In this document: piece by piece, positions 27,238-36,836 of the stretch
Position numbering within the stretch: position 1 is the stretch's first letter
Layout: the number at the start of each line of letters is the position of its first letter
NCBI RefSeq assembly: GCF_017573505.1
Contig: NZ_JAGEOJ010000003.1
Coordinates: 310,001 to 374,000, forward strand
Source of the DNA: Actinomadura barringtoniae
GTDB taxonomy: Bacteria > Actinomycetota > Actinomycetes > Streptosporangiales > Streptosporangiaceae
Length of the DNA: 64,000 bases
Reading direction: 5' to 3'
Translations under genes and position numbers: made by a program
Notes under the pieces: model-generated
Told to the model about the DNA's origin: nothing
Seen by the model: only the letters and a program-made list of their open reading frames with translations
Databases searched by the model: none

Positions 27238-28040
27238 GTGACCACTAGCCGCAAAGCGGATGCTTCCCCGGCAGAGGAGCCCGCCCCTGTCATGACCGGC
27301 GCCGCTACCGCTGGGGAAGGTCCCATCGATGAAGGACATCTCGATCGCCAGGAGCGGCTGGCGCGTCTGGCCGCCGACGCTGAACTCATGGCGCTCCTGG
27401 CCAAGCACGACTTCACCGGCCCCGTTTACGACCGGTTCAACACGAGCTGGTCAGCTACGCCTGGGCGGTGCTGATGGCATGGCTGGTCTCGGGAGAGATC
27501 TTCATACGGTGCCGGCGCAAAGGCCTGGAGCTGGCTGCGCGGCCCCGGCTGTTCACCGCTGACGACCGTACGAGCCTGGCCATCGACACCATCGTTCCCG
27601 CGCTACGGGACTTCCGGTGCCGCGCGCTGATCGGTGGCGGGTGGGAGCACCAACGAGGCGCGGCCTTGACCACCTACTTCGTCGGCAGGCTCCCCACCAT
27701 TTCGCAAACGCCTACCGTCGCTGGCGCAATCACCAGCCCAATCCTCATGAAGAACTTCACGCCGACCCCACGGTCTTGGCTGGCACCGCAGATTTCGACA
27801 CCGATCCGCAAATGATCGTCAGCACGCACGTGCTGATCCGCGAGGCCTTGGCTGATCTCGACACCATCACCGCACAAGTGCTGGTTCTGACCGCCGACGG
27901 CTACCAGCAAACCGAGATCGCCGAGGCGCTCGACCGCACTCCCCGGGCTGTCGAGGGATTCTGCGCCGTCATCGGCATCGGCATCGGCATCGGATCAAGC
28001 TCGCGAAGGAGGCTCCATGATCGAGTCCTTCCCCCGCAAC
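27238..28040 (+). pseudogene. Sigma-70-like regulator, multiply frameshifted
   Basis: Blocks in successive frames resemble actinomycete sigma-factor-like proteins: DRQERLARLAADAELMALL, VSYAWAVLMAWLVSGEIF, CRALIGGGWEHQRGAALTTYFVG, then NAYRRWRNHQ. A region-4-like end follows: LADLDTITAQVLVLTADGYQ and IAEALDRTPRAVEG. At least three frameshifts separate them. Near the end is a short tandem repeat, ATCGGC about 3.8 times (27971-27993). The gene is not functional as written. Confidence 0.65.
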
Positions 28041-28169
28041 ACGCCGAGCCGGGAATCAGCCACCGACGACCTTGATCGCCTACTCCGGCAGTCCTCGCTG
28101 GGCAGCCAAGGTGCGGGCCGATTGAGGCTGCGCGCCCCCGCGGGGCAGAGCGCGCTGATCCACATCTTT

Positions 28170-28975
28170 GCAGCCGGAGGTCCCTCGCCGAGACCACCAC
28201 CGAACTGGTTAAGGACTACCTCAAGCAGATCGCCAACGCTCCGCTACTCAACGCTGAGCAGGAGGTCGAGTTGGCCAAGCGCATCCAGGCCGGACGGCTC
28301 GCCGGGGAGCGGCTGGCGGCCGAGGCGCTCACGATGTCCGAGAAAGACATTGAGGGCTTGGAGCGGATCGCCGAGGACGGCCAGCGGGCCAAGAACCAGA
28401 TGCTGGCGGCCAACCTCAGCCTGGTGGCCTCGCTAGCCAAGCGCTAAACCGGCCGCGGCGTGCTGTTCCTGGACCTGATCCAGGAGGGCAACCTCGGTCT
28501 GATCCGCGCGGTCGAGAATTTCGACCACACCAAGGGCTACACGTTCTCCACCTACGCGCCTTGGTGGATCCGGCAAGCGATCACCCACGCCATGGCTGAC
28601 CAGGCCCGGGGCAACAGCAGGTGCTCCAAGACCAAGGTCGCGAGCTCATCTCGCTGTACATCCCCCTCGGCGAGGACGGCGACAGCGAGTTCGGCGACCT
28701 GATCGAAGACCCCGCCGCGATCCTCCCGGCTGAAGCGATCAACTTCATCCTTCTGCAGGAACAACTGCACTCGGTGCTCGGCACCCTCAGCGAGCGCGAG
28801 GCCGGCGTGGTGGCGATGCGGTTCGGCCTCACTGACGGCCAGCCCAAGACGCTGGACGAGAACGGCAAGGTCTACGGAGTCACCCCGTGAGCGCATCCGC
28901 CAAATCGAGTCCAAGACCATCTCCAAGCTGCACAACCCAAACCACAGCCAGGTCCCGCACGACAAGCTTCCCCGC
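28170..28975 (+). pseudogene. Principal sigma factor (HrdB/RpoD-like) copy, broken
   Basis: The plus strand shows region 1.2-2 of a primary sigma factor: VKDYLKQIANAPLLNAEQEV, NLSLVASLAKR, then a TAA at 28445-28447 where Tyr of AKRYTGRG is expected. It continues [19 protein letters not shown] and [14 protein letters not shown]. Region 3 is mostly missing. Region 4 follows in another frame: [15 protein letters not shown], then after one extra C near 28887 ERIRQIESKTISKL. A stop, an internal deletion and frameshifts make it a clear pseudogene. Confidence 0.82.
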
Positions 28976-29267
28976 CACGCCCTCTTGTCCCTACCCGGCG
29001 GCCCGTGCGGAGATCGACGGCCTTATCTCGGTACCGAACGGCGCAGACGTATGCTGCCACAGCGCCGTACCCCGGACGACCGTTCTCCAACCCGGAGATC
29101 ATCTTCGCAGGACGCGGCGGCAGGTCGCCTTGCGCCTCGCCCGACACACAGCGCCGTGCCCGGCGACCGGCGGGTTTACACACAGGCCGCATCCGGCCCC
29201 ATCCGCCAGCCAGACCCCGTACGGGCTTACGGTGACGCCACCACGACACTGCGAGGCGGGGGCCGCC

Positions 29268-29777
29268 ATGACCATCCACTCTGGGCAAGAACAACTCATC
29301 TGGGAAGGCGAAACCCGTAACGTCACCGCCCGCGCCACCGGCGGCCGTGTCGTCCTTCATTACCGACTCACCACCCACTACCTGTACTACGAGACCGGCG
29401 GCATCCCTGGCACCCGGCAGCAGCAGATCCCGCTGCTGGACATCCACGACGTGGACGTGTCTCAGACGCTGATCCAAAAGACCCAGCATGTGGGGAACGT
29501 GCTGGTGCGGGTGCCGCGGCCGGATGGGGTGATGGAGGTCGCGACGTTGGAGTGGATACCGGAGCCGCACCACGTACGGGACATCATCAACCAGGCGGTG
29601 CATGCGATGCGGGTGGCGGTGCACGGCCGACAGGTCGGCGAACGAACCCACCTTGGTGTCCACCGGTTCGAGTACGGCGCCGGTCAGGCGCCCCCGATGG
29701 CCTCCGGTTTGCGTCCCGTCCGTGCCGGGCGTATTGCCCGGGATGATGCCTCCGCAGCCCTCTCTCGCTCCTCCTGA
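29268..29777 (+). CDS. Bacterial PH-domain protein (probably frameshifted from its SHOCT tail)
   Basis: A 169-residue frame starting ATG 29268. Residues about 1-125 form a bacterial pleckstrin-homology-like domain: LIWEGETRNVTARATGG, RLTTHYLYYETGG, IPLLDIHDVDVSQTL, then IPEPHHVRDIINQAVHAM. The last 40 residues look out of frame, because a SHOCT domain of the kind that normally ends such proteins is encoded in the overlapping +1 frame. A single indel near 29700-29745 would restore one PH-SHOCT protein. A sequencing error or a recent mutation is equally possible. Confidence 0.6.
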   Translation: MTIHSGQEQLIWEGETRNVTARATGGRVVLHYRLTTHYLYYETGGIPGTRQQQIPLLDIHDVDVSQTLIQKTQHVGNVLVRVPRPDGVMEVATLEWIPEPHHVRDIINQAVHAMRVAVHGRQVGERTHLGVHRFEYGAGQAPPMASGLRPVRAGRIARDDASAALSRSS

Positions 29778-29919
29778 CGGGCGCGCACCAGCCACGCAGC
29801 CCATCACACGCGACGAAGTGTTGAACGTGTTGCGCGAACTCGGGGAACTCCGTGACGCGGGCATCGTCACCCCGGAAGAGTTCGAAGCCAAGAAGAAGGA
29901 TCTGCTGGACCGGCTGTAG
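29743..29919 (+). pseudogene. SHOCT domain, detached 3' part of the PH-domain locus
   Basis: A 58-residue frame from ATG 29743: a proline-rich linker (MPPQPSLAPPDGRAP), then the SHOCT core VLNVLRELGELRDAGIVTPE with EEFEAKKKDLLDRL. SHOCT segments sit at the C-termini of membrane or PH-domain proteins and mediate oligomerisation. Independent translation is possible but there is no clear ribosome site. Confidence 0.55.
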
Positions 29920-30107
29920 GTGAAAACTCCACCGCATCTCCCGAAGGTGACCCTGCGCCAGCGGCCGCATGCCGGGCGCGCCGGGCATGCGGCCTGTTCC
30001 GGCCGATCCCGGCGCGCCGAGCCGACCAACGATTAGATTTCGTTATCATCCAATAGCCCGATATTTCACAAGTCTCGAAGATGTGCGCTGCCAGCCTAGG
30101 TAAAGAC

Positions 30108-30122
30108 GACCGAGAGTCGGTC
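30108..30122. promoter_or_regulatory. Short inverted repeat before the STAND gene
   Basis: GACCGA-GAG-TCGGTC, 17 bases before ATG 30139 and just before the GAAGGA ribosome site. It could be a repressor site or a weak leader hairpin. The upstream 100 bp are AT-rich and probably hold the promoter. Confidence 0.3.
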
Positions 30123-30138
30123 GACGAAGGATCACAGC

Positions 30139-32463
30139 ATGAACCTATCCAGAATCGAAAAGATGGTCCGAGAGGGCGACCTTAGTCTCGACGCTCTTAA
30201 GTACTTGATTGACTGTAGAGCCGAATGTGAGTGGCTAGACTACAAGCAGGTTTTGCAGCTGGATACCGATTACCAGGTCGCATCTTTCGGCAAAGACGCA
30301 ATCGCCATGAAAAACACGGGTGGTGGTTATCTCGTTATTGGAGTACAGGATAAGACCTGGCTACCCCAGGGGTTGCCAGTGAAGTTGGCCTTCGATGCCA
30401 AGTTGCTGCGCGATAAGATACGCCGCGCCACGGGACTCGAAATAACCGTCGATATTGTCCAGCATCAACTTCGCTATACAGGCGAGCTGAAATGGTTCGC
30501 GCTAATACTCGTAAGGGCCTCAAGTAAAAGAAAAAAACGTCGCACTCCGTCGATGGTAAGGATCGATTTTTGTGTTAAGCATCCTTACGGCCTGCGTCGA
30601 GGAGAAATATATTTCCGCCGTGGTGACTCAACAGTTCGACTCGATGACGGTGACGAGCTCGCGGATTTGCTAGACGACCTCGAGGATAGAGCTGACCAGG
30701 ACAGCCTAGTCCCCGAGCAGCATACGAGCCCGTTCGCAATAGATACGGGAACATATCGCCTACTAGAAAAGGACTATCGCAATTTCATCGGACGCCAAGT
30801 ATTGCGCGAGAAAATAAATGAAGCAATAACTCGTGATCGCCGAATCTGGATCGTCAATGTGCACGGCCCTGGCGGTGTCGGAAAATCTGCCCTGGCAACT
30901 CAAGCCGCATACGATTTTTATGAAAGACAGGAGTTCGAGGCAATATTGCACTTGACTGCAAAAGAGACGGTACTAACGCACCAGGGAATCGTTCGGTCAC
31001 TGGGGCGAACTCTTTACTCTCTAGAAGACCTGCTAGCGCAGATTCTTAGGTTGTTTGGCGAGGAGCCAAGATCGGAGATGGAGGAGAATAAATCTCACGC
31101 TCTGGAATGGCTCTCTGTGATGCCGACTCTACTGGTGCTAGACAATCTAGAAACCGTGGATGATGGGAGAATTCTTTCATTCATACAAGGCCTGCCAGAC
31201 GATACACTAGCCAAAGTGCTAATCACGAGTCGACGCAAGACGGGTGGCTGGGAATTCCCCGTCACCGTTTCTGAGCTCAATCGCGAGGAGATATCGGAGT
31301 TCATCGCGACAAAATCTAGCGAGCTCGGTATTTCCATTAAGTGGAGTGAAGATAATATAGATAATATTGCAAACGCATCGGGAGGGTTGCCGCTCGCGAT
31401 CCAATGGATACTAGGTCATTATAAGCTTTCTCGGAACCTAAACAAATCGATAACAGCAGTTAATAGCGACGACTCGCCGGTGCTAGAGTTCAGCTTCCGT
31501 AACATATGGGATGCTCTCGATGAGGGCTCTAGGCGTGTACTCAGCGTTATGTCGATCTTCGACTCTCCGCCTGATAGCCGGCTCCTCGCTATCGCGACCA
31601 ACCTGCCTCCTGAGAGGTTGGAGGCCGCCTTGCTAGAACTCGAAGAGGCGACACTTATAGGTCGCCAGGTCAATGAGGTGGATCGTCGCAGCGTCTACAC
31701 TAGCCTGCCGATCACGCTTACCTTTGCTGCGAAACAACTGCCCCGGTTTGGTAACTTGGAGATAGAAGCGCGTCGCCGTGTACAACAGTACGTACAGCAA
31801 ATGGATCTGCAGCAATGGGAAGTGCAACGATTTGTAGATATTTTCAAGCGCTACGGAGTCAAGACCGATAACGAGAAGCGCGGGGTGATCTTGTGTCGCA
31901 GAGGTGAGTCTGCGACCTTCGCGGGCAACCTTGTTTCGGCTGAAGAGCTCTTCACACAAGCTCGCGCAGTAGCTCCCACGAGCGCTTACGTTTTCGCCAT
32001 GAGTGCTAACTTCGAGCTCGCTCGGAAGCGGGTGGGTCAAGCGATAAAATATGCGGACAACGCGTGTGCGCGCGCCAATCGATTCACTGGGGCCCTTGCA
32101 TATAGTGTTAAAGCGCGCGTATCTGATGCTCAGCGAGACAAGCGTGGGCAGATTGCTGCCTTGCGGAGAGCTATCGAGTACGATCCTCAGGATCTGGTTC
32201 TACGTCACCAATATGGTGTGGCGCTCAGCCGTGCCGGAGAGACGCGAGATGCCATCGAGCAGTTCAGTAGGATTATTAGCATTGAAGGCGCCAAGGAGAC
32301 GCCAAGTGAAACTTTGATAATGGCCCTCAAGACGAGGATTATCAATTATCGACGCCTCCGTTATAATGAAGAGGCTGAGGAGGATCTAGCTCGCGCAAAA
32401 GACCTGCTAGTGAAGTACCCGCATTTGAGTTCCCAAGCTCACCATATTGCTGACCTGGAATGA
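30139..32463 (+). CDS. STAND NTPase: AlbA_2 (Schlafen-type) - NB-ARC - TPR, candidate anti-phage NLR
   Basis: A 774-residue three-part protein. Residues about 25-190 resemble the Schlafen AlbA_2 domain: CEWLDYKQVLQLDTDYQVA, then AMKNTGGGYLVIGVQD. Residues about 215-520 are an NB-ARC NTPase: IGRQVLREKINEAI, Walker A VHGPGGVGKSALATQ (about 241-255), Walker B TLLVLDNLETV, sensor KVLITSRR and GGLPLAIQWIL. The C-terminal 200 residues are tetratricopeptide repeats (AEELFTQARAVAPTSAYVF, QIAALRRAIEYDPQD, HQYGVALSRAGETRDAIEQF). Such STAND proteins sense an invader through the repeats and activate the N-terminal effector; several bacterial ones are anti-phage systems. Codon and base use is strikingly AT-rich, so it was acquired recently, as cargo in the conjugative element. 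Ribosome site GAAGGA lies eight bases upstream. Confidence 0.85.
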   Translation: MNLSRIEKMVREGDLSLDALKYLIDCRAECEWLDYKQVLQLDTDYQVASFGKDAIAMKNTGGGYLVIGVQDKTWLPQGLPVKLAFDAKLLRDKIRRATGLEITVDIVQHQLRYTGELKWFALILVRASSKRKKRRTPSMVRIDFCVKHPYGLRRGEIYFRRGDSTVRLDDGDELADLLDDLEDRADQDSLVPEQHTSPFAIDTGTYRLLEKDYRNFIGRQVLREKINEAITRDRRIWIVNVHGPGGVGKSALATQAAYDFYERQEFEAILHLTAKETVLTHQGIVRSLGRTLYSLEDLLAQILRLFGEEPRSEMEENKSHALEWLSVMPTLLVLDNLETVDDGRILSFIQGLPDDTLAKVLITSRRKTGGWEFPVTVSELNREEISEFIATKSSELGISIKWSEDNIDNIANASGGLPLAIQWILGHYKLSRNLNKSITAVNSDDSPVLEFSFRNIWDALDEGSRRVLSVMSIFDSPPDSRLLAIATNLPPERLEAALLELEEATLIGRQVNEVDRRSVYTSLPITLTFAAKQLPRFGNLEIEARRRVQQYVQQMDLQQWEVQRFVDIFKRYGVKTDNEKRGVILCRRGESATFAGNLVSAEELFTQARAVAPTSAYVFAMSANFELARKRVGQAIKYADNACARANRFTGALAYSVKARVSDAQRDKRGQIAALRRAIEYDPQDLVLRHQYGVALSRAGETRDAIEQFSRIISIEGAKETPSETLIMALKTRIINYRRLRYNEEAEEDLARAKDLLVKYPHLSSQAHHIADLE

Positions 32464-33589
32464 GATCGATCAGCAACAAGCTTCCAGTGTTGGCTGAGCG
32501 AGTGTGAAGCGGGGGCCTCGCGGCCCAGTGCAGTTGCTTTAGCTGTGATCACGGTCGTGGGCGTCACGGGTCGGCCGTGCTGGGCCGTAGTGCTTTGTCG
32601 GTGCTTGATCGTGTTCTGGTCCTCGGGACCCGCAGGCATCGTCCCAGCCACCAACACTGCAACCCGGCCACCCGGCCGCTGCGCACGGCGCATCCCACCG
32701 CCTCCTTCACCCGATCCTGACCTGCGTCCGCATCATCCGCGGAAGCATCGGGGCCTAGACCGCGACTACCGCCACCAAGCTCACCCAGGCTCTTGGCCAG
32801 GCCCTGCAAGAGGCACGCAGGCGACTGCTGCCTCCCCCGAACCAGCCGACACCACCCCCGAGCGATCAAGAAACCCGGCAGATGGCCAGTGCACCACACC
32901 GGCGCCGGACGCCACCAAGTCACCCAGGCCGCTAGGCCACAACCAGACTTTCAAAAGCAAACCGCACCGCCAGACCGACCGTTCACCAACATCCCAGACC
33001 CACCCAGACGCAGAGCGCCTCCCTAAAGCACCTACACCGGGTTGCGAAACCTCCAGTTCCCCGCGCGGGAGCATTCGTTCACGCGAATCTGTCTTTTACA
33101 CCGTCTCGCCACTCAAGCGGAAAATCATGACGGCGGACCTAAGCGCGGGGTGCAGCGTCCGCGCGACTGACGCATCTGAGGGTGACGGCAACTAACCATC
33201 GCCACGAGCGCACATCAAACACAGTGTGGCCTCGGTGGGCAGCACTGCCGCAGAGTGGTTGCTACTCCTGAAAAGCGGATCCGAGCGTATGGCGTGGCGA
33301 AAGACGTACAGCACGTCGGGCAGTTCGTCAGCCGACCACAGTGGATGCGGCCATCGAGGTCCACGGCGACTACACGTGCATTGGTCGAACTACTCATCCC
33401 TGCCCGGACCCCAAGGACGCGGGGGCTACTGATCATCCTGGCGTCGCCCAGTCGCAGTAGAAGCACGCACTCCATGGCATGAGCGGACGTGTCTAGGCCT
33501 CCGCGGCGCCACGTAGTGATGCCGGGTGGCGGGGTAGCAGATCGCCCGATCGCGTTGATGCTGATTGCGGCCGGAGAGGCTGGCGCTTC
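32464..33589. other. Degenerate intergenic region, no supported gene
   Basis: About 1.1 kb between the cargo gene and the transfer region. A coding-like stretch (KLTQALGQALQEARRRLLPP, about 32770-32830) is open only briefly after a TAG. GGGGCC-TCGC-GGCCC at about 32512-32525 could end the cargo transcript but lacks a T-run. The rest has only shadow frames. Probably eroded element DNA. Confidence 0.35.
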
Positions 33590-33958
33590 TCAGCTGCGTG
33601 GATGGCGCGGCCCGTGGTGACGCGGGATGGCACGGGTGGTGGGCGAGTTTGTTGGGGGCTCGGCGGGGGTGTCTGGAGGAGCCGGGTGGGCTGGCTTGGA
33701 TGGCGGGAAGTCGCGGGCTGCGAGAGTGGCTGGGGTGATGTGTTGTGGGTCTTCGGCCTGCAGGGCGCTGGTTAGTTGTTGGAGTGTGGCGGCCAAGTCG
33801 TCGACGAGCATCGTGTAGTCGGTGAGGTCGCGGGCGGTGGGGTCGATGACGTGGGTGAACTCGAGGTCCCTCATGTTGGTGAAGATCTCCTTGAGTTCGT
33901 TGACACCGCGTTCCAGGCGTTCGGAGATGTTGAGAGGGCGCTGGGGCTTCATCGTCAC
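33590..33958 (-). CDS. Small element protein with LAARDFP motif
   Basis: A 122-residue protein with a helical first part (ISERLERGVNELKEIFTNM, LVDDLAATLQQLTSALQAED). The shared motif LAARDFPPSKP comes next, followed by a proline-rich basic tail. No known family. It is the last gene of the minus-strand transfer region, 11 bases after the 519-residue gene, with which it is probably co-translated. Start ATG 33958 follows GGTGACG. Confidence 0.62.
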   Translation of the reverse strand: MTMKPQRPLNISERLERGVNELKEIFTNMRDLEFTHVIDPTARDLTDYTMLVDDLAATLQQLTSALQAEDPQHITPATLAARDFPPSKPAHPAPPDTPAEPPTNSPTTRAIPRHHGPRHPRS

Positions 33959-33969
33959 CTCGGAGAGGT

Positions 33970-35529
33970 TCAGCGGGTGGATTGGCTTGGCCAGGTCTGC
34001 GACGCAGGTTCTGGTGCTTGGGCCTGCTGCTGTGGCTCTTTGTGGGTGGCTTGGATGGTTGTTGTGATCGGGGCTGGGAAGTCGGTTGCAGCCAGGCCGG
34101 CCGCTCCCGTCGGTTGAGCGACGTCATGGGCGCGGAGGGATGCGTGGGCGCGCTTGAGGATGAGGGAGGTCTGCTGCGCGCTGTAGGGCGTCGCGGAGCT
34201 CGATCGTTCCAATGCCGCGCCGAGCTGGGTGACTGCCGCTAGGCCGTCGTGGTGGGCCTGTGTGTAGCGGCTGAGAAGTTCGCGGGCGATCGCGGGGAGC
34301 CGGGGGCACGTCCCGGGTCGTGGCGCACGGAGTACGCCGATGGCAGCGATGTCGTTGACGGCATCGTGGTGACGGCTTGCGATGGTGGCGCATGCGTCGA
34401 TGGCTTGGAGGATTGCCGTGCCGACTAGGTATGTCTCGGCTGGGCCGGGCATTAGCCGCTCTGCTGGAACCAGCCTCTGTGTGGCTCTGTAGGTCGGCGC
34501 CCACTCTGGATCATCGAAGGTGAGCCGGCCGAGTCGGAGGATCAAGTCGCTCGCGTCGACGGCGAGCCCCGCGGACGGGATGGCGCTGGTGTCGCCGAGG
34601 CCGCGCCAACGCCGGGCGATGGTCTGCCATTGGCGATACAGACCGTAGAGACTCGCGCGGGATTCCTGGAGGTCAGCGGCCGTTTGGGCGTCGCCGAGCT
34701 CCCGCAGGCGCCGGGAGAGCTGGGCTGTGAGCTTGGTTCCGGCCTCGTAGACCAGGGCCGCGGAGTGCGCCAGATAGCGCCAGGTAGTTACCGCTCCTGG
34801 CCCGTCGGCAACGCGCAGTCGTTCGGCGCTGATGCCGATTCCGTGGACGGCTTGGGGCAGGTCCTCGCCGACGGACGGCGGCATCCGTTCGGGGAGGCGG
34901 TTAAGGGTGAGCGCGGTGATGGGGGCAGCGTCGTTGCTGTGTGTTCGTCGCGCCACGAGAGCGGCCTGAAGTAACGACCTACCGGCTGTCGTTGTGGAGG
35001 GGGTGTCGGCCCGGAGTGCGACCTGGCCTGCCGCTGATGCGTGTCGGCCTGTGGTGTACAGGAGCCAGCGGATCGTGTCAGCGGCGGAGATGACGCCGGC
35101 GTTGCTCGTTGCGGTATCGGTGGTGCTGGCGGCGCGATTGCGATTGTCGGCGGTTGGCAGGTGGGAAGAGAGAAGGTCTAGGCCGCAGCCCAGGGATAGG
35201 GCCATTGTTTTCAGTTCGCGGGCCAGGGCGGGGCCCTCGTCGGCGGGGTGCTCTACCGGTGCGAGCTGCTGTACTGCTTCGCCGAACAGGCGTGATGCGT
35301 GCCGGGCGTCGCTCTGTACGGTGGTCGTCTCAGCGTTTGGAATCCCGAATCCGGTGGCGACTTGGTCGGTGCAGCGGCCGAGGACCTTGGCCAGACGGGC
35401 GAGTTCGGCCAGCGTGGTGGGGTGCTGGGCCTGCTGCTTGATGTCGGGCGCGCCTAAGGGGCTCAGCGCCTGAACGACGCGTTCCAGCCGTGCGTCCGCG
35501 GCCGCGAGCATGTCGCCGAACGTGGCCAT
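33970..35529 (-). CDS. Large helical element protein with LAATDFP motif
   Basis: A 519-residue, almost entirely helical and alanine-rich soluble protein. It starts MATFGDMLAAADARLERVVQ and ends with the motif LAATDFPAPITT and a Gln/Pro-rich tail. I recognise no enzyme motif. Similar long helical proteins are common in actinomycete conjugative elements and have no assigned role. Six bases separate it from the next upstream gene, so it belongs to the operon reading from 37258. Possible scaffold or DNA-transfer accessory. Confidence 0.7.
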   Translation of the reverse strand: MATFGDMLAAADARLERVVQALSPLGAPDIKQQAQHPTTLAELARLAKVLGRCTDQVATGFGIPNAETTTVQSDARHASRLFGEAVQQLAPVEHPADEGPALARELKTMALSLGCGLDLLSSHLPTADNRNRAASTTDTATSNAGVISAADTIRWLLYTTGRHASAAGQVALRADTPSTTTAGRSLLQAALVARRTHSNDAAPITALTLNRLPERMPPSVGEDLPQAVHGIGISAERLRVADGPGAVTTWRYLAHSAALVYEAGTKLTAQLSRRLRELGDAQTAADLQESRASLYGLYRQWQTIARRWRGLGDTSAIPSAGLAVDASDLILRLGRLTFDDPEWAPTYRATQRLVPAERLMPGPAETYLVGTAILQAIDACATIASRHHDAVNDIAAIGVLRAPRPGTCPRLPAIARELLSRYTQAHHDGLAAVTQLGAALERSSSATPYSAQQTSLILKRAHASLRAHDVAQPTGAAGLAATDFPAPITTTIQATHKEPQQQAQAPEPASQTWPSQSTR

Positions 35530-35535
35530 GTGCGG

Positions 35536-35940
35536 CTACCTGAGAGCGTCGTGGAGCCGGGCGCAGTGCAATGCGGCGGTGAGGCACGCGAGGACGTCGT
35601 CGGGGTGCGGGGCGATCTCGGCGGCCTTGATGAGGGCTCGTTCAGCATCGGTGGCGCCGGTTCGGAACGTCGTGGCTACGGCCTCGTTTGAGGTCGTAGT
35701 GCGGTGGGGTTCGACGCGTCGCGCGGGTGAATCCGGCCGGGTGCGGTCGGGATCTAGCGAAGGGGCCCGGACGAGCGCGTCTCGTGCGAGCAGCGCCTCG
35801 CATTGGGCGGTTCCCCAGCGCAGCAGGCCGCCATCGCGTTCGGTGAGTTCGCGCAGCGTCGCCGCGATGCGGGTGATGTCGTTGAGGGCCGTGTTGAGCA
35901 GGCTCGTGAGGGCGGGGCGGGCGAGCTTCGGGTCGGTCAT
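35536..35940 (-). CDS. Small helical element protein (P-x-D-x-x-AC family, copy 1)
   Basis: A 134-residue helical protein. Its C-terminus, HPDDVLACLTAALHCARLHD, matches the ends of two other small proteins of the element (at 36833 and 37410), suggesting paralogues. The middle is an Arg/Pro-rich linker. GGAGG precedes ATG 35940. Function unknown; it lies between the large helical protein and a member of the LDFP paralogue family. Confidence 0.66.
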   Translation of the reverse strand: MTDPKLARPALTSLLNTALNDITRIAATLRELTERDGGLLRWGTAQCEALLARDALVRAPSLDPDRTRPDSPARRVEPHRTTTSNEAVATTFRTGATDAERALIKAAEIAPHPDDVLACLTAALHCARLHDALR

Positions 35941-35966
35941 CGGAACCTCCGTGGTGTTGGGTGCGG

Positions 35967-36836
35967 TCAGAGTGCGTGGCTGGGTTCAGGGCAGGGCCGG
36001 CTGTGGGATGTCTGTTTGGGTCCTGCGCTTCGCGGTGCCGGGCCGGAGACGCCATCGGATGGGACGCCATCCGCGATGTCGTTGGGGAAGTCGAGCGAGG
36101 CGAGGTGCGCGGCCTCGGCGTGCCGAACGGGCTGTGCCTGCGCGGCCGGATTCGGTTGATCTGGTTCTTGCCGGGTGCCGGATGTTCGTCGTGCGGGGCG
36201 ACCTGTGATGCGTTCTGCGAGTCCGGTGCCGAGTTCATGCAGGAGTTCGCGTTGCGAGGTGCCGCTCCAAGTGCTCAAGGCATCTACGAGTCGAGTGCAG
36301 TCGGCACGGAGCGCGGCTTCGGCGGCTGGATCGAGGCCGCGGTTGCGGGCCACGAGCTTGATCAGGGTCTTTTCGGCTTGATCTGCGCGGGTCGCTTCGC
36401 CGAGCTGGGTGGTCACCCGCGGGAAGGGTGGTGCCGGTTCCAGTCGCAGCGCCGGTTCAGCCACCAGGTACGGAACGCCGGGGATCTCGACGAGGTAGGT
36501 CGGCTCCGAGCCGGGCTCTGCCTTCAATCCGGTGATGGTTCCGCACTCGCCACCCGTGCGGCGCAGTCGCACTTGGTCGCCGACCTGATAGCGCGCCTGT
36601 TCAGCCACCTCGTCGTCGTGAGCGGCCCGTCCGGTTGCCGAAGCTGCTGCGAAGTCGATCCCGTGAAGGTCGGCGTAGTGCTCCAGGTCGCACAGGAGCG
36701 CGCCGAGTACTGCGTTGATATAGGTCGGGTCTCCCGGTAGCAGGGAGGGAGCGTCAGGAAATGCGGCGCCCTCGTAGGCAGTGATGGCTCGATTGGCGTT
36801 GGCGATGCGCCGGGTCATCGCGTTGTGGTCGGTCAC
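35967..36836 (-). CDS. Element paralogue family protein 1 (LASLDFP motif)
   Basis: A 289-residue protein from GTG 36836, in GTGA overlap with the upstream gene. The layout is shared with two other genes of this element (37927 and 41904): a helical start with LLCDLEHYADLHGIDFAAA, a small beta-barrel-like part (YQVGDQVRLRRTGGECGTI, YLVEIPGVPYLV), a helical part with LVDALSTWSG, and a tail with LASLDFPNDIADG. The barrel could be an SH3- or KOW-like fold binding nucleic acid. The function is unknown and the family likely element-specific. Confidence 0.68.
   Translation of the reverse strand: MTDHNAMTRRIANANRAITAYEGAAFPDAPSLLPGDPTYINAVLGALLCDLEHYADLHGIDFAAASATGRAAHDDEVAEQARYQVGDQVRLRRTGGECGTITGLKAEPGSEPTYLVEIPGVPYLVAEPALRLEPAPPFPRVTTQLGEATRADQAEKTLIKLVARNRGLDPAAEAALRADCTRLVDALSTWSGTSQRELLHELGTGLAERITGRPARRTSGTRQEPDQPNPAAQAQPVRHAEAAHLASLDFPNDIADGVPSDGVSGPAPRSAGPKQTSHSRPCPEPSHAL

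Noticed and set aside
27971..27993. ATCGGC tandem repeat as a possible CRISPR or VNTR
   Set aside because: Fewer than four copies of six bases, no spacers; simple slippage repeat inside a pseudogene.
28872..30029. 385-codon minus-strand frame across the sigma remnant and PH gene
   Set aside because: Antisense shadow of GC-rich coding DNA; product is low-complexity.
32545..33195. 216-codon frame after the STAND gene
   Set aside because: Proline- and arginine-rich, no ribosome site, no domain.
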